Counted from the stretch's first letter, positions 52,300 through 61,273 are shown. The stretch is DNA of 64,000 bases from Nocardia pseudovaccinii NBRC 100343 (GCF_001613225.1 NZ_BDBY01000121.1:50226-114225); one strand, 5' to 3'. Program-made: numbers and translations. Notes: generated from the letters alone by a model not told the origin.

Positions 52300-52971
52300 A
52301 TGACAGGAATGACACGAACAGCCGAGCGCCCCGGTAGCCGCAAGCACTCGACGGGCGAGTCGACACGAGTTGCCCTGATGGAAGCGGCGGAGCGCCTCTT
52401 CGCAGCGCGCGGCGTCGATGCGGTCACGCTGCGCGAAATCCAGTTGGCCGCCGGCCAATCCAACTCATCGGTGATCGGCTACCATTTCGGGTCCCGGGAA
52501 GGTCTGGTCAGAGCGCTCATCGAATACCGACTCGCCGGACTCGACGCGGACCGGCAGGTGATGCTCGACCAGATGCGCACCGAAGGCACCGAGGCCGACC
52601 CGCGCGCGGTCGTCTGGCTCATGGTTCGGCCGTTGGCCAATAGCATCCGGGCCGGTGAGATGTTCGTCGCGTTCCTGGCGCGGCTCAGCGAGGATCCCGA
52701 GGCTCGCAGCTCTTACTGGCCGGATCACCTCGAGGACACGTGGAGCACCGACCGGATGGAGCAACTGGTCGAAGCGGCCCTGCAGGACTTGCCCGAGCGG
52801 ATTCGCCGAGGACGCACATTCCAGCTGTACAGCAGTGTGCTGAATCTACTCGGCGCCAGTGCCCGCACCAATCGCATCAGCGAGGCGCAGCTGCATAATT
52901 ACGTCGACGGCTGGGTCGGAATGCTCACTGCCCCAGTCTCATATCAAACACGCGCTCTGCTGGCGGACTGA
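52300..52971 (+). CDS. TetR-family transcriptional regulator
   Basis: A 223-residue TetR-type repressor. The helix-turn-helix is AVTLREIQLAAGQSNSSVIG followed by YHFGSREGLVRALIEYR (about 45-80). The C-terminal ligand domain is unremarkable. It is divergent from the amidohydrolase unit, with the TTTAAT palindrome between, so it probably represses that unit and itself. It ends 12 bases from the thiolase at 52984, which runs in the opposite direction. Confidence 0.92.
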   Translation: MTGMTRTAERPGSRKHSTGESTRVALMEAAERLFAARGVDAVTLREIQLAAGQSNSSVIGYHFGSREGLVRALIEYRLAGLDADRQVMLDQMRTEGTEADPRAVVWLMVRPLANSIRAGEMFVAFLARLSEDPEARSSYWPDHLEDTWSTDRMEQLVEAALQDLPERIRRGRTFQLYSSVLNLLGASARTNRISEAQLHNYVDGWVGMLTAPVSYQTRALLAD

Positions 52972-52983
52972 CTGTGTCCCGAC

Positions 52984-54171
52984 CTACCGATCTGTTACTT
53001 CGACAACCATCGCGGCTGCGGTGTCACCGGCGGCGCAGCCGGTGAACAGGCCAACTCCACCACCACGCAGCCGTAGTGTCTCGATCAGCTCGGCAATAGA
53101 CCGCAATCCGGTGGGGCCGTTGGGATGCCCGAATACCAGGCTGCACCCGAACACATTCATGTCTTCGGGCTTGACGCCGGTCTCACGACAGAAATAGACG
53201 TCGTTCACGGCGAACGGGTTGTGTGTCGCAATAGCGTGCACCTCACCGATGCCCAAACCCGCCGCGTCGAGTGCCGCGCGTGCGGCCGGAACGGGAGCCT
53301 CCGGCATTCGACTCCTGCCCGCGCGAGCGAATCCGCTGCTGAGGATGCGGACGACACCTTCCGACGATGCCGACCTGGCTTCGGCAGTCGTTGTCACAAC
53401 GGCGCCAGCGCACCCGTCCGCGGGATGGGTTTGGGACGCGTATGTGTGCACGGCGCCCGGCCCGGCTGGCGGCAAAGCCCCGATTGCGGCGCGTTCCTTC
53501 GATCGGGTCCCTTCGTCCGATTCGAGGGTCACTGCGCCCTTGGGCCGTTCGATGTCAACCGGAACCTGGTACCGGCGCTGAAAGCGCCGGTCCTCAGCCA
53601 GCGCGGTCTGGTACTGCTCCCAGCGCAGAGCGGTCAGGTCATCCAGTTCTTCGCGCGTTATACCGTTCTCGCCCGCAACCGCCTCGGCGGTGGCAAGCAT
53701 CGATTCGCCCGCCCACGGGTCTCGGGCGAAGCTGTCCAGTACCCAATGCGACAGCACCGGCGCACCGCCCTGACCACTCGGCTTCGGCCAGCTCAGAGTC
53801 GGCCCGTTCGATGTACGATCCGTGACAACCACCAGCTGTCGTGTCGCGCCGGTCATCACCGCTGCCGCGGCGGCGTGTAACGCGGCTACCCCGGTCGCAC
53901 ATGCCTGGCCGACCATTGGGCCGGTGAGGCCCACTGCGCCAAGCCGGGCCGCCAGAGTAGGGGCACCGAAGAACAGATCCTGTTGCGGCACAGTCCATCC
54001 CATGACGACACCATCGAACCGCGTCACGTCGACTCCGCGGTCGGCGAGCGCTCGCGACGTGACCGCGACAGCGAGATCGAGGCTGGAGGTTTCCGCGAGC
54101 GCCCCTTGCCATTTCGCGAACGGCGACGACCAAGCCTGACCCAGCGGGATCGCAACGTCGTTGTACTGCAT
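52984..54171 (-). CDS. Thiolase-family protein
   Basis: A 395-residue thiolase of the lipid-transfer/acetoacetyl-type group. Nucleophilic Cys91 is in MVGQACATGVAALHA. The His-containing segment is HAIATHNPFAVNDVYFC, with the second SLVFGHPNGPTGLRS and the C-terminal Cys in LFTGCAAGDTAAAM. All catalytic elements are present. AGGAGAT precedes the ATG. It lies 49 bases downstream of the CoxS-like gene, so it may be the last gene of the molybdenum-hydroxylase operon, which would couple hydroxylation to thiolytic cleavage (inference). Confidence 0.92.
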   Translation of the reverse strand: MQYNDVAIPLGQAWSSPFAKWQGALAETSSLDLAVAVTSRALADRGVDVTRFDGVVMGWTVPQQDLFFGAPTLAARLGAVGLTGPMVGQACATGVAALHAAAAAVMTGATRQLVVVTDRTSNGPTLSWPKPSGQGGAPVLSHWVLDSFARDPWAGESMLATAEAVAGENGITREELDDLTALRWEQYQTALAEDRRFQRRYQVPVDIERPKGAVTLESDEGTRSKERAAIGALPPAGPGAVHTYASQTHPADGCAGAVVTTTAEARSASSEGVVRILSSGFARAGRSRMPEAPVPAARAALDAAGLGIGEVHAIATHNPFAVNDVYFCRETGVKPEDMNVFGCSLVFGHPNGPTGLRSIAELIETLRLRGGGVGLFTGCAAGDTAAAMVVEVTDR

Positions 54172-54220
54172 CGATTATCTCCTGCTAGTGGTCTTGTGTT
54201 GAATTAGTGTTCGACTTGCA

Positions 54221-54703
54221 TTAATCGGCTTCTGACAGCGAATTGAGCTCTCGCGCTGCCGCTTCCACAGCGTCGACGATTCCGGAGTAACCGGTGCACC
54301 GGCAGATGTTCCCCGACAGCTCCTCACGAATGTGCTGCCGGCTCGGAGGAGGAACGCGGTGCAGCAGGTCGAGTGCGGACATCAGCATTCCGGGTGTGCA
54401 GAAACCGCATTGCAGTCCGTGGTGGTCACAGAACGCCCGCTGCAGGGGATGCATCGCGCCGTCCTCGGCGGCCATCCCCTCCACAGTCGTTACTGACGAG
54501 CCATCGGCTTGGACCGCGAACATCAGACATGCGCGTACGGCCCCGCCATCGACGAGCACGGTGCAGACACCGCAGACACCGTGCTCGCATCCGAGGTGGG
54601 TTCCGGTGAGCCCCAACTCTTCCCGCAACACATCGGCGAGCGTCCGGCGCGGCTCTACATCAACGGACTCCCGACGGCCGTTAACAGTGAACTCGACCCG
54701 CAT
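54221..54703 (-). CDS. Molybdenum hydroxylase small subunit, 2x[2Fe-2S] (CoxS-like)
   Basis: A 160-residue iron-sulfur subunit. The plant-type cluster uses Cys39, Cys44, Cys47 and Cys59 (GCEHGVCGVC, RACL). The second cluster uses Cys99, Cys102, Cys134 and Cys136 (QCGFCTPGML, GNICRCTGYS). It passes electrons from the molybdenum centre to FAD in the medium subunit. The ATG at 54703 overlaps the medium-subunit stop by one base (TGATG); the frame is open upstream but the family N-terminus MRVEFTVNGR starts here. Last of the Cox-type genes in the operon. Confidence 0.94.
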   Translation of the reverse strand: MRVEFTVNGRRESVDVEPRRTLADVLREELGLTGTHLGCEHGVCGVCTVLVDGGAVRACLMFAVQADGSSVTTVEGMAAEDGAMHPLQRAFCDHHGLQCGFCTPGMLMSALDLLHRVPPPSRQHIREELSGNICRCTGYSGIVDAVEAAARELNSLSEAD

Positions 54704-55545
54704 CACGCAGCTCCCTTCGATACCGAACTTGTCAGCTGCTCCAGCGCCCGGCGAGTGAACTCCTCGGTCATTGCGCGGCGATAGGCTGCCGAAGCGTGAA
54801 TGTCGGTGCCGACGGTTACAGCCACTGCGGCCGCCTTGGCGGCCTCGGCCAGCCTCGACCGCGCTGCCGATCCGCCGGCCAGAATCTCCTCGGCTTCCCT
54901 CGGACGGACGGGCACCGGGCCGACACCACCGATCGCGATCTTGATCTGTCCATCGACCTCTGCCGCAACCACTGTGACGAGCCCGAAATCCCCCTGACGC
55001 CGCGATAGTTCGGCAAACCCCCATCGCGTCGGAAGTGGCAGGTCCACGGCGGTGAGGACGTCCGAGTCACCGAGAGAAGTCGCCAGGGGACCGATGAACA
55101 ACTCTGCGGCGGAAAGCGTTCGTGTTCCGGCCGCACCCGCAACATGGATATTCGCGTCCACCGCCGCCGCTACCACCGGCAGTTCAGCTGCCGGATCAGC
55201 ATGCGCGATACTGCCGCCTATCGTGCCTCGGGTTCGAATCGCCGTATGCCCGATCCAGGAAGCGGCTTCGGACAGCAGCGGCATCGCGCGCTGCTCTACG
55301 AGACTGCGGTGTCGAACCAATGCCCCGACTCGAATGGTGCGATCGTCGATCGACTCGATGCGCGCAAGTCCCGGAATGCGATTGATATCGACCAGGACCG
55401 AAGGGCGACCCAAACGCATCGCCAGCACGGGAACGAGGCTCTGGCCTCCAGCGATGATCTTCCCGTCGCCACCGGAGGTCCGTAACGCGTCCACCGCAGC
55501 GCGGACACTTCCCGGACGGCAGTATTCGAACTGCGCAGCCTTCAC
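54703..55545 (-). CDS. Molybdenum hydroxylase FAD subunit (CoxM-like)
   Basis: A 280-residue FAD-binding subunit. Seen: FEYCRPGSVRAAVDAL, IIAGGQSLVPVLAMRLGRPS (FAD motif AGGQS), HTAIRTRGTIGGSIAHADPA (second FAD motif TIGGS) and the CO-dehydrogenase-flavoprotein C-terminal domain. I chose the GTG at 55545: GAGG lies seven bases before it, it is 10 bases after the crotonase stop, and the product then has normal length. A longer reading would overlap the crotonase by more than 50 bases. Confidence 0.92.
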   Translation of the reverse strand: MKAAQFEYCRPGSVRAAVDALRTSGGDGKIIAGGQSLVPVLAMRLGRPSVLVDINRIPGLARIESIDDRTIRVGALVRHRSLVEQRAMPLLSEAASWIGHTAIRTRGTIGGSIAHADPAAELPVVAAAVDANIHVAGAAGTRTLSAAELFIGPLATSLGDSDVLTAVDLPLPTRWGFAELSRRQGDFGLVTVVAAEVDGQIKIAIGGVGPVPVRPREAEEILAGGSAARSRLAEAAKAAAVAVTVGTDIHASAAYRRAMTEEFTRRALEQLTSSVSKGAA

Positions 55546-55555
55546 CGTGGGTGCC

Positions 55556-56281
55556 TCACTTTCCGGTGAACCTTGGTTTCCGACCATCGGCGCGAGCTCG
55601 CCGAGCTTCATCGAAATCTGAACTGTTCCAGCACTTTCCGAACTCTTCGTGCAGCGCATCGCTCCAATCGTCGAGTTCGAGCTCGCCCAGCACCCGCTTG
55701 GAGTAGGTCAACGACAGCGGAGCACAGATCGCGATCTCATGTGCCAAGTCCACAGCGTCCCCGATGGTGCCGAGCCGGTCGGCCAACCCGCGGCCGAGCG
55801 CCCGCTCGGCGTCGAATGTTTCACATGCCAGCAGCAGTGCCCGAGCGGTTCCACCACCAGCGAGCAGCGCCAACCGGCGGATTGTCCACGGGTCCACTGC
55901 GAGACCGTTACGCGCCGTCGGAACGGCGAATACCGCCTCCGGTGCCGCAACACGAAGGTCGCACGCTATCGCGAGCTGCGTCCCCGCGCCGATGGCCGGG
56001 CCGTTCACTGCCGCGATCACCGGGACCGGCGCCGCCGTCAGCAAGCTCAGCATGCTGTACAGAGTGGTGCGAAACGTATGGGAGTACACACTGTCGAGGT
56101 CGGCGCCTGCGCAGAAGCTGCTGCCGGAGCCTGTGATGACAACGGCGCGAGTGCCCGTCCCCAGACACGCCGCTACCGCGGACTCGAGCAGCTCGAGGTG
56201 CTCGAGGTCCAGGGCATTGCGCTTCTCTTGCCGGGCGATGGTGATCACGGCGACACCCCCGTCCAGCTTGGTTGTGATCAT
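55556..56281 (-). CDS. Crotonase-family protein within the molybdenum hydroxylase operon
   Basis: A 241-residue crotonase-fold protein. First loop FCAGADLDSVYS; second NGPAIGAGTQLAIACDLRVA. Both hydratase glutamates are replaced (GTQL and AVPTARNGL), so it is not a standard hydratase. The ATG at 56281 overlaps the CoxL stop by four bases, fixing the start. It is inserted between the large and medium hydroxylase subunits, so its product probably acts on the hydroxylase substrate or product as a CoA thioester. Possible roles are isomerase, ring hydrolase or thioesterase (inference). Confidence 0.9.
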   Translation of the reverse strand: MITTKLDGGVAVITIARQEKRNALDLEHLELLESAVAACLGTGTRAVVITGSGSSFCAGADLDSVYSHTFRTTLYSMLSLLTAAPVPVIAAVNGPAIGAGTQLAIACDLRVAAPEAVFAVPTARNGLAVDPWTIRRLALLAGGGTARALLLACETFDAERALGRGLADRLGTIGDAVDLAHEIAICAPLSLTYSKRVLGELELDDWSDALHEEFGKCWNSSDFDEARRARADGRKPRFTGK

Positions 56282-58614
56282 TGCAGCGCTTCCCAGATTC
56301 GGTCCGGTGTGATCGGCAGGTCGAGCATCTCGACGCCGAGGGCGTTGCGCACGGCACCGGCCAGCACCGCGTTCGGGCCGAGGGTGCCGCCCTCGCCGAC
56401 GCCCCGCACGCCGAGCGGATTGTCGGCAGGCTGGGAGACATGCTCGATCGTGAGTTCGGGCACTTCGTGGCTGGTTGGCATCAGATAGTCCATGAGGGTG
56501 CCAGTGGACAGGTTGCCGAGATCGTCGTAAACCAGATGCTCGTACATGGCTCCACCGATGCCCTGGGCGATCGAGCCGGCAATCTGCCCATCGACGATCC
56601 GAGGGTTGATCACTCGTCCCGCGTCCTCGGCGCACACCCACCGTAGAATGGTGAGTTCACCTGTCGCGCGGTCGATTTCGATGATCGCCGCCTGTGCGCC
56701 TGCCGCGAATGCACCGCGGATGGGATCGTAGAACCGGGTAGCCTCGAGTCCCGGCTCGATGCCTTCGGGCAACTTGTTCGACTCGAGGTATGCGATACGG
56801 GCCAGCTCGGCGAGCGTCCCGAGCGGCTTTTCGCCCTCGGATCCCCACAACCGGCCGTCCGCGATATTCACCTCGGCAACGTCGTACACCGCCGACGCCA
56901 GTCGAAGAATCTTGTCTCGCACTGTCTGTCCCGCTTGATGTGCGGCGCCGCCTCCGATCACGGCTTGTCGCGACGAAAAGGCCCCGAAGCCCCAGAGAGA
57001 TTCGTTGGTGTCACCGATGCGCACGTTCACCGAGTCGTACTCGACACCGACCGCGTCCGCAACGACTTGCGCGATCGTGGTCTCGAGCCCCTGCCCCTGT
57101 GCGGTCACCCCGCTCAACACTGTCACCGTACCGTCCGGTTCTATACGAACCGTGCAGGCTTCGTGGCCGGTCCGGAATGGCATGCGCGGTCCGGCCGCCG
57201 CCGCACGCCCTAGTCCGGTCAGCTCGTTGTAACAGGCGAATCCGACCCCGATCGGGTTCTCCGACGTCGCGGATCGGCGTTGCTGTTCGATCACAAAGGC
57301 GTCGTAATCGATTGCTGCGACACATTTTTCGAGACATTCGCCGTACCACCCTGAGTCGTCGATCAGCCGGCTCGGCATACGGTAGGGAATGTCGGCGGGC
57401 CGCACCAGGTTCTTGCGCCGAATCTCCAGGTCGGACAGGGCGAGTTCGGCGGCCGCCGCGTTGAGCACGGTCTCCATGGCGAACACGGTTGCCGGCCGGG
57501 CGACGCCGCGGTAAGGACCGGCGTACGCCGTGTTCGTCGCGACGCCGCGGACAGTGCATCGGTAGTTGTCGAGGCGGTAGGGCCCCGACAGAAGCCCACC
57601 CGCCATCAATGGTTCGATTCCTGCCGTCCAGGGATACACCGAATAGGCACCGACATTGCATGAGACGTCGGCATCGAGCGCCAAAAGGGTTCCGTCCGAA
57701 GCGAATCCGGCCTTCATTCGATACCTGTGGTCGCGGGCGTGTGCGGCGGCCTGCAAATGCTCGGCGCGATCCTCGACCCATTTCACCGGATAGCCGCGCA
57801 TCGCCCGGGCCATAAGACACAACGCGACGTCTTCGGGATAGAGCACACCCTTGGTTCCGAATCCGCCGCCGACATCCGGCGCCACCACTCGGACGTTGCC
57901 CTCAGCCAACCCGAGCAGTTCTGCGAGCATGTTTCGCACCAGGTGTGGAATCTGGGTGCCCGACCAGAGCGTAACTTTGTCCTCATACGCGTCCCACACC
58001 GCCACTCCCGCACGGCACTCCATCGGATTGCCGGCGTGGCGATTCGTGGTGAGCTCTCGCTCCACCACGACCGCCGCAACGTCGAAGGCCGCGTCCACAT
58101 CGCCCGCGGTAAAAGTGCGGTGAAGCAACACATTGTCGGGTGCCTCATCGTGTACAGGGACCGCGGGTACGACTCCGGTCCGCACAGTGGCAGGCAGTTC
58201 CTCGTACGTCACATCGATGTGCTCGAGAGCATCCTCGGCAAGATACCGGCTGTCCGCAACGACAGCCGCGACTGCTTCACCCGCGAATCGCGCCTTCTCC
58301 CATGCGAGAATCGGCTGAGCCGTCTCGATATAACTCGGCAATGCCGACTGCGCGACGAGTCGAGCCGACCGGAACTCGGACATGTCACCGGTGAAAACGG
58401 CATGGACTCCCGGCATGCGGGATGCCGCAGACACGTCGACCGACCGGATCGCGGCGTGGCCGTAGGGACTGCGCAGGAAAGCGACGTGCCGCATCCTCGG
58501 GAGGTCGATATCGGACACATACCGCCCGTGGCCGGTGACCAGCCGACCGTCTTCTTTGCGACGGACGCTGCGGCCGACCGCTTTCGCACCGTGCACAGGG
58601 ATCCGGGAACTCAC
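56278..58614 (-). CDS. Molybdenum hydroxylase large subunit (CoxL/xanthine dehydrogenase type)
   Basis: A 778-residue molybdopterin-binding subunit. Seen: GRSVRRKEDGRLVTGHGRYV at the start, VGGGFGTKGVLYPEDVAL (about 248-265), PYRGVARP (367-374), and RGVGEGGTLGPNAV with the catalytic Glu near 741. The active-site loop of true CO dehydrogenase (AYXCSFR) is absent; PYRGVARP is of the form II/aldehyde-oxidase-like kind. The enzyme should therefore hydroxylate an organic molecule, not CO. The probable start is GTG at 58614, overlapping the SDR stop (GTGA). Substrate unknown; its CoA-enzyme neighbours suggest an acyl-CoA or its aldehyde. Confidence 0.92.
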   Translation of the reverse strand: MSSRIPVHGAKAVGRSVRRKEDGRLVTGHGRYVSDIDLPRMRHVAFLRSPYGHAAIRSVDVSAASRMPGVHAVFTGDMSEFRSARLVAQSALPSYIETAQPILAWEKARFAGEAVAAVVADSRYLAEDALEHIDVTYEELPATVRTGVVPAVPVHDEAPDNVLLHRTFTAGDVDAAFDVAAVVVERELTTNRHAGNPMECRAGVAVWDAYEDKVTLWSGTQIPHLVRNMLAELLGLAEGNVRVVAPDVGGGFGTKGVLYPEDVALCLMARAMRGYPVKWVEDRAEHLQAAAHARDHRYRMKAGFASDGTLLALDADVSCNVGAYSVYPWTAGIEPLMAGGLLSGPYRLDNYRCTVRGVATNTAYAGPYRGVARPATVFAMETVLNAAAAELALSDLEIRRKNLVRPADIPYRMPSRLIDDSGWYGECLEKCVAAIDYDAFVIEQQRRSATSENPIGVGFACYNELTGLGRAAAAGPRMPFRTGHEACTVRIEPDGTVTVLSGVTAQGQGLETTIAQVVADAVGVEYDSVNVRIGDTNESLWGFGAFSSRQAVIGGGAAHQAGQTVRDKILRLASAVYDVAEVNIADGRLWGSEGEKPLGTLAELARIAYLESNKLPEGIEPGLEATRFYDPIRGAFAAGAQAAIIEIDRATGELTILRWVCAEDAGRVINPRIVDGQIAGSIAQGIGGAMYEHLVYDDLGNLSTGTLMDYLMPTSHEVPELTIEHVSQPADNPLGVRGVGEGGTLGPNAVLAGAVRNALGVEMLDLPITPDRIWEALQ

Positions 58615-59378
58615 GGCATCGCATACCCGCCGTTGACCGACAGCACCTGACCAGTGGTCCACGACGACAGCGGCGAGGCGAGCAGAAGAATGGTCGGAGT
58701 TACGTCTTCGGGCCGACCAAAACGTCGCAACGGGTACGCCGAGAGGATCCGCTTCATCTTCTCGTCGTCCGCATTACCTGTGTGCTCGTCCAAGCTTCCG
58801 GTCTGCACGAGCGCGATGGATACCGCGTTGGCACGAATCTTGTATCGCGCCAACTCTTTTGCGAGCGACTTGGTCAAGCCCAGTGTCGTTGAACGAGTGG
58901 TTGCGGTGACCAGCAAGCGCGATTCACCGACGCGTCCGGAATCGCCCATCAGGCTGATGATCGATCCTTCGACCTTGTTGTCCACCATTTGCTGAGCAAC
59001 CGCCTGGGTGATACGAAGCGTGCCAGTAACCGTAATACCGACCTGCGGTGCCCAATCATCCTCGGTCGACTCCAGAAACGGTTTGCTCTGCGTCACTGCA
59101 GAGTTGTTGACAAGGATGTCGATCGGCCCCAGCTGAGCCTTCACCGAATCGACCGCGGCCCGCACCGCATTGCCGTCGGCAAGATCGGCGCCAACCGCGA
59201 TGGCTCGAACCCCCAGTGCGGCGGCTTCTTTCGCAGCCTCCTCGGCCCCCGCCGCGGACGAGTTGTAGTGGAAGGCGACGTTGGCACCCTCGGCCGCGAA
59301 CGCCATGCCGATCGCACTGCCCAATCCGCGACCGGCTCCGGTCACCAGGACGGTCTTGTCACTAAGCTTGAAATCCAT
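58611..59378 (-). CDS. SDR-fold protein with degenerate active site
   Basis: A 255-residue protein with a normal SDR cofactor motif (VTGAGRGLGSAIGMAFAAEG) and LVNNSAVTQSKPF. The catalytic stretch, normally YxxxK, reads VTATTRSTTLGLTKSLAKEL. Aligned on LTKSLAKEL, Tyr is Thr158 and Lys is Arg162, and the catalytic Ser region is SLMGDSGRVG. It therefore may not reduce or oxidise in the usual way and could serve as a binding or structural protein, or use another mechanism. The ATG at 59378 lies 2 bases after the MBL hydrolase; the stop overlaps the large hydroxylase subunit. Confidence 0.88.
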   Translation of the reverse strand: MDFKLSDKTVLVTGAGRGLGSAIGMAFAAEGANVAFHYNSSAAGAEEAAKEAAALGVRAIAVGADLADGNAVRAAVDSVKAQLGPIDILVNNSAVTQSKPFLESTEDDWAPQVGITVTGTLRITQAVAQQMVDNKVEGSIISLMGDSGRVGESRLLVTATTRSTTLGLTKSLAKELARYKIRANAVSIALVQTGSLDEHTGNADDEKMKRILSAYPLRRFGRPEDVTPTILLLASPLSSWTTGQVLSVNGGYAMP

Positions 59379-59380
59379 TG

Positions 59381-60193
59381 TCAGACGGTCTCTTCCATAT
59401 CGTATGTCCATTCGATTCGGCCTGCTCGGGTGACCAAACGACCAGCGCGCAGGCCCGGAAAGTGCGCCGCCAACACCGCTGTGCCGGTGTCAGCGAACTC
59501 GGCAACGAATTCGGCACGGGTCGCCGTCGCTTGCTCAGGATCGAAGTCGAATGCAAATTGCCAGTTCGACTCAGTGAATTCCATGGGCGCGTGGGCAAGG
59601 TCGCCGACCAGCGCGGCACGCTCCCGGCCCATCGACACGATCAAGACCGTCGATCCCGGTGTGTGACCGGGAGCATGCCTCACATCGATTCCCGGCGCCA
59701 GGGTCGTGTCACCGCCGAAGAGCTCCAACCGATCGGACAGCGGCGCAAGCTTGCGAACCGCCCCCGGCTCGGCATCAGGGCTTTCCACGAAATGCTCCCA
59801 ATCCGCCTGATGCACACGGTAAGTCGCATTCTCGAAGACGGTCATCCCCTTCTTCGTAGCCCACCCGACATGATCGAAGTGCAGGTGAGTAAGGACCACG
59901 TCGGTGACATCCGTCGGTTCGACCCCCTGCAATTTCAGGCTCTCCAGAAACTGTCCGCCGCGATATTTTCCGTTGTCGATGGTGCCGACTCCGGTGTCCA
60001 CCAAGATCGTGCGGTCACCGGCACGGATCAGGTAGCCGCCGACTTGCAGTTCGAGATTGCCCTGCGAATCGAGCAAATCCTCGTGGGCGAGCCAGGGATC
60101 TCGCTGCTCACCTGTCCTCGACAAGACTTCTCGGGCAATCTCACGCCCGGAACCATCCAGCACGGGCACGATGCCGATCGAACCCACCTTCAT
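59381..60193 (-). CDS. Metallo-beta-lactamase fold hydrolase
   Basis: A 270-residue MBL-fold hydrolase. Metal ligands are in VVLTHLHFDHVGWATKKG (HxHxDH), APGHTPGSTV and ALVGDLAHAP. The overall layout matches the AHL-lactonase/quercetinase-like group, with TILVDTGVGTIDNGKYRGG before the motif. It may open a lactone or hydrolyse a thioester produced in the pathway (inference). The ATG at 60193 overlaps the CoxG-like stop by four bases (ATGA), which fixes the start. Second gene of the operon. Confidence 0.92.
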   Translation of the reverse strand: MKVGSIGIVPVLDGSGREIAREVLSRTGEQRDPWLAHEDLLDSQGNLELQVGGYLIRAGDRTILVDTGVGTIDNGKYRGGQFLESLKLQGVEPTDVTDVVLTHLHFDHVGWATKKGMTVFENATYRVHQADWEHFVESPDAEPGAVRKLAPLSDRLELFGGDTTLAPGIDVRHAPGHTPGSTVLIVSMGRERAALVGDLAHAPMEFTESNWQFAFDFDPEQATATRAEFVAEFADTGTAVLAAHFPGLRAGRLVTRAGRIEWTYDMEETV

Positions 60194-60909
60194 GCCGGTA
60201 CCCCCGAGCTGAAGGTAACGATCACGTGCGGAATTGCGAGCGAAACTTCCGGACCGCAAGCCCGCGGGACCCCGTAGGTCCGGTTCGGCTGCACGGTTCG
60301 CGTCAGTAGACGCACAAGCAGCACCGAGGCCGCCACCGCGATCCCCGCTCCCACCACAGGCAGCAGATACTTCGCTACCACGCCATTCATCGTGTCCATG
60401 ACGTTCAGTGGCTCGACATCGTCAATCGCACCCGACCGTGCCGACACCGAAGGACGCTCCGCACCCGACCCCGACACTTCGGCCTCGAGATTCCGGACGA
60501 ACTGATCCAGCACCTTGTTCGTTACGTCGGCGATCACGCCGCGCCCGAATTGCGCCGCACGACCGGACAGGGCAAAGTCGGTCCGAACGCGACCTTCCGT
60601 CCCAGCCCCTTGCTCGGACAATGTGAGGGTGATGGTCACGGCGACGTTGCCCTGGCCCCGGACGTCCTTCCCCTCGCCTCGAATCACCACCGTCCAACTG
60701 TCGGCATCTCGTTCGAGGAATCGTCCGATCCCGGCGTATTGCAGCGACACCGGGCCCAGTTTGATCTTGATGGCGCCTTCGAATTCGTCGCCATTCACCG
60801 ACACCAGCACCGCCCCCGGCAGGCAGGGGATGACGCGCCCGGCATCGGTCAGAACATCCCATGCCCGATCCAGCGGACAATCCACCGCGAACGTGTTGAG
60901 TAGTTCCAC
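60190..60909 (-). CDS. CoxG-like SRPBCC protein with C-terminal membrane anchor
   Basis: A 239-residue protein. The first about 150 residues form the SRPBCC fold of the CoxG family (FAVDCPLDRAWDVLTDAGRV, IPCLPGAVLVSVNGDEFEGA, AQFGRGVIADVTNKVLDQFV). Near the C-terminus (about 192-212) is one hydrophobic segment, YLLPVVGAGIAVAASVLLVR. CoxG recruits CO dehydrogenase to the membrane in Afipia and helps deliver quinone, so this one could anchor the hydroxylase. It starts at GTG after AGGGG and is the first gene of the seven-gene operon. The ACTAA/TTAGT operator lies 12 bases upstream. Confidence 0.9.
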   Translation of the reverse strand: MELLNTFAVDCPLDRAWDVLTDAGRVIPCLPGAVLVSVNGDEFEGAIKIKLGPVSLQYAGIGRFLERDADSWTVVIRGEGKDVRGQGNVAVTITLTLSEQGAGTEGRVRTDFALSGRAAQFGRGVIADVTNKVLDQFVRNLEAEVSGSGAERPSVSARSGAIDDVEPLNVMDTMNGVVAKYLLPVVGAGIAVAASVLLVRLLTRTVQPNRTYGVPRACGPEVSLAIPHVIVTFSSGVPA

Positions 60910-60920
60910 CAGTGCCCCTA

Positions 60921-60936
60921 ACTAATATTCGTTAGT
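60921..60936. promoter_or_regulatory. ACTAA-N6-TTAGT operator before molybdenum hydroxylase operon
   Basis: ACTAATATTCGTTAGT has perfect 5-base arms. It lies 12 bases from the GTG of the CoxG-like gene, over the expected promoter, on the side facing the FadR-type regulator at 61274. It matches 13 of 16 bases of the site at 62271-62286. Confidence 0.66.
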
Positions 60937-61273
60937 ACAACGTACGACGGTCGACGCGGCCGTGTCAACCGGCGGGTTGCGACTACCTCGAGAGCGCGCG
61001 GGCGCAGGCGCCACGGCGCAAGAATATATATTAACTAAATGCAATGGGACAGAATTCGCCAGCGACTCGGCCGTCCGGCACCCCATGGCATGATGAACGG
61101 CAGACATGGCAATGATCTATCCGAACTAGCGAATCGCGATCGATGCTGGACGCCGTCACGCTAAGGCTGCCGCCGCTCACGCCACCGGCCAGTCGGCACC
61201 AGATGAGCTATATTCAGCTCCCGGCCCCGATCGGGTCGGCGCGGACGAAGATCAAGGGCGTTGGGAGGCACGG
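60937..61273. other. Intergenic between divergent operons
   Basis: This 337-base gap holds the promoters for the leftward hydroxylase operon and the rightward regulator. An AT-rich patch at 61021-61040 contains TATATTAACTAAATG. No gene is seen. Confidence 0.45.

Noticed and set aside
56278..60909. True carbon monoxide dehydrogenase operon
   Set aside because: The large subunit lacks the AYXCSFR active-site loop of CO dehydrogenase and has PYRGVARP instead.
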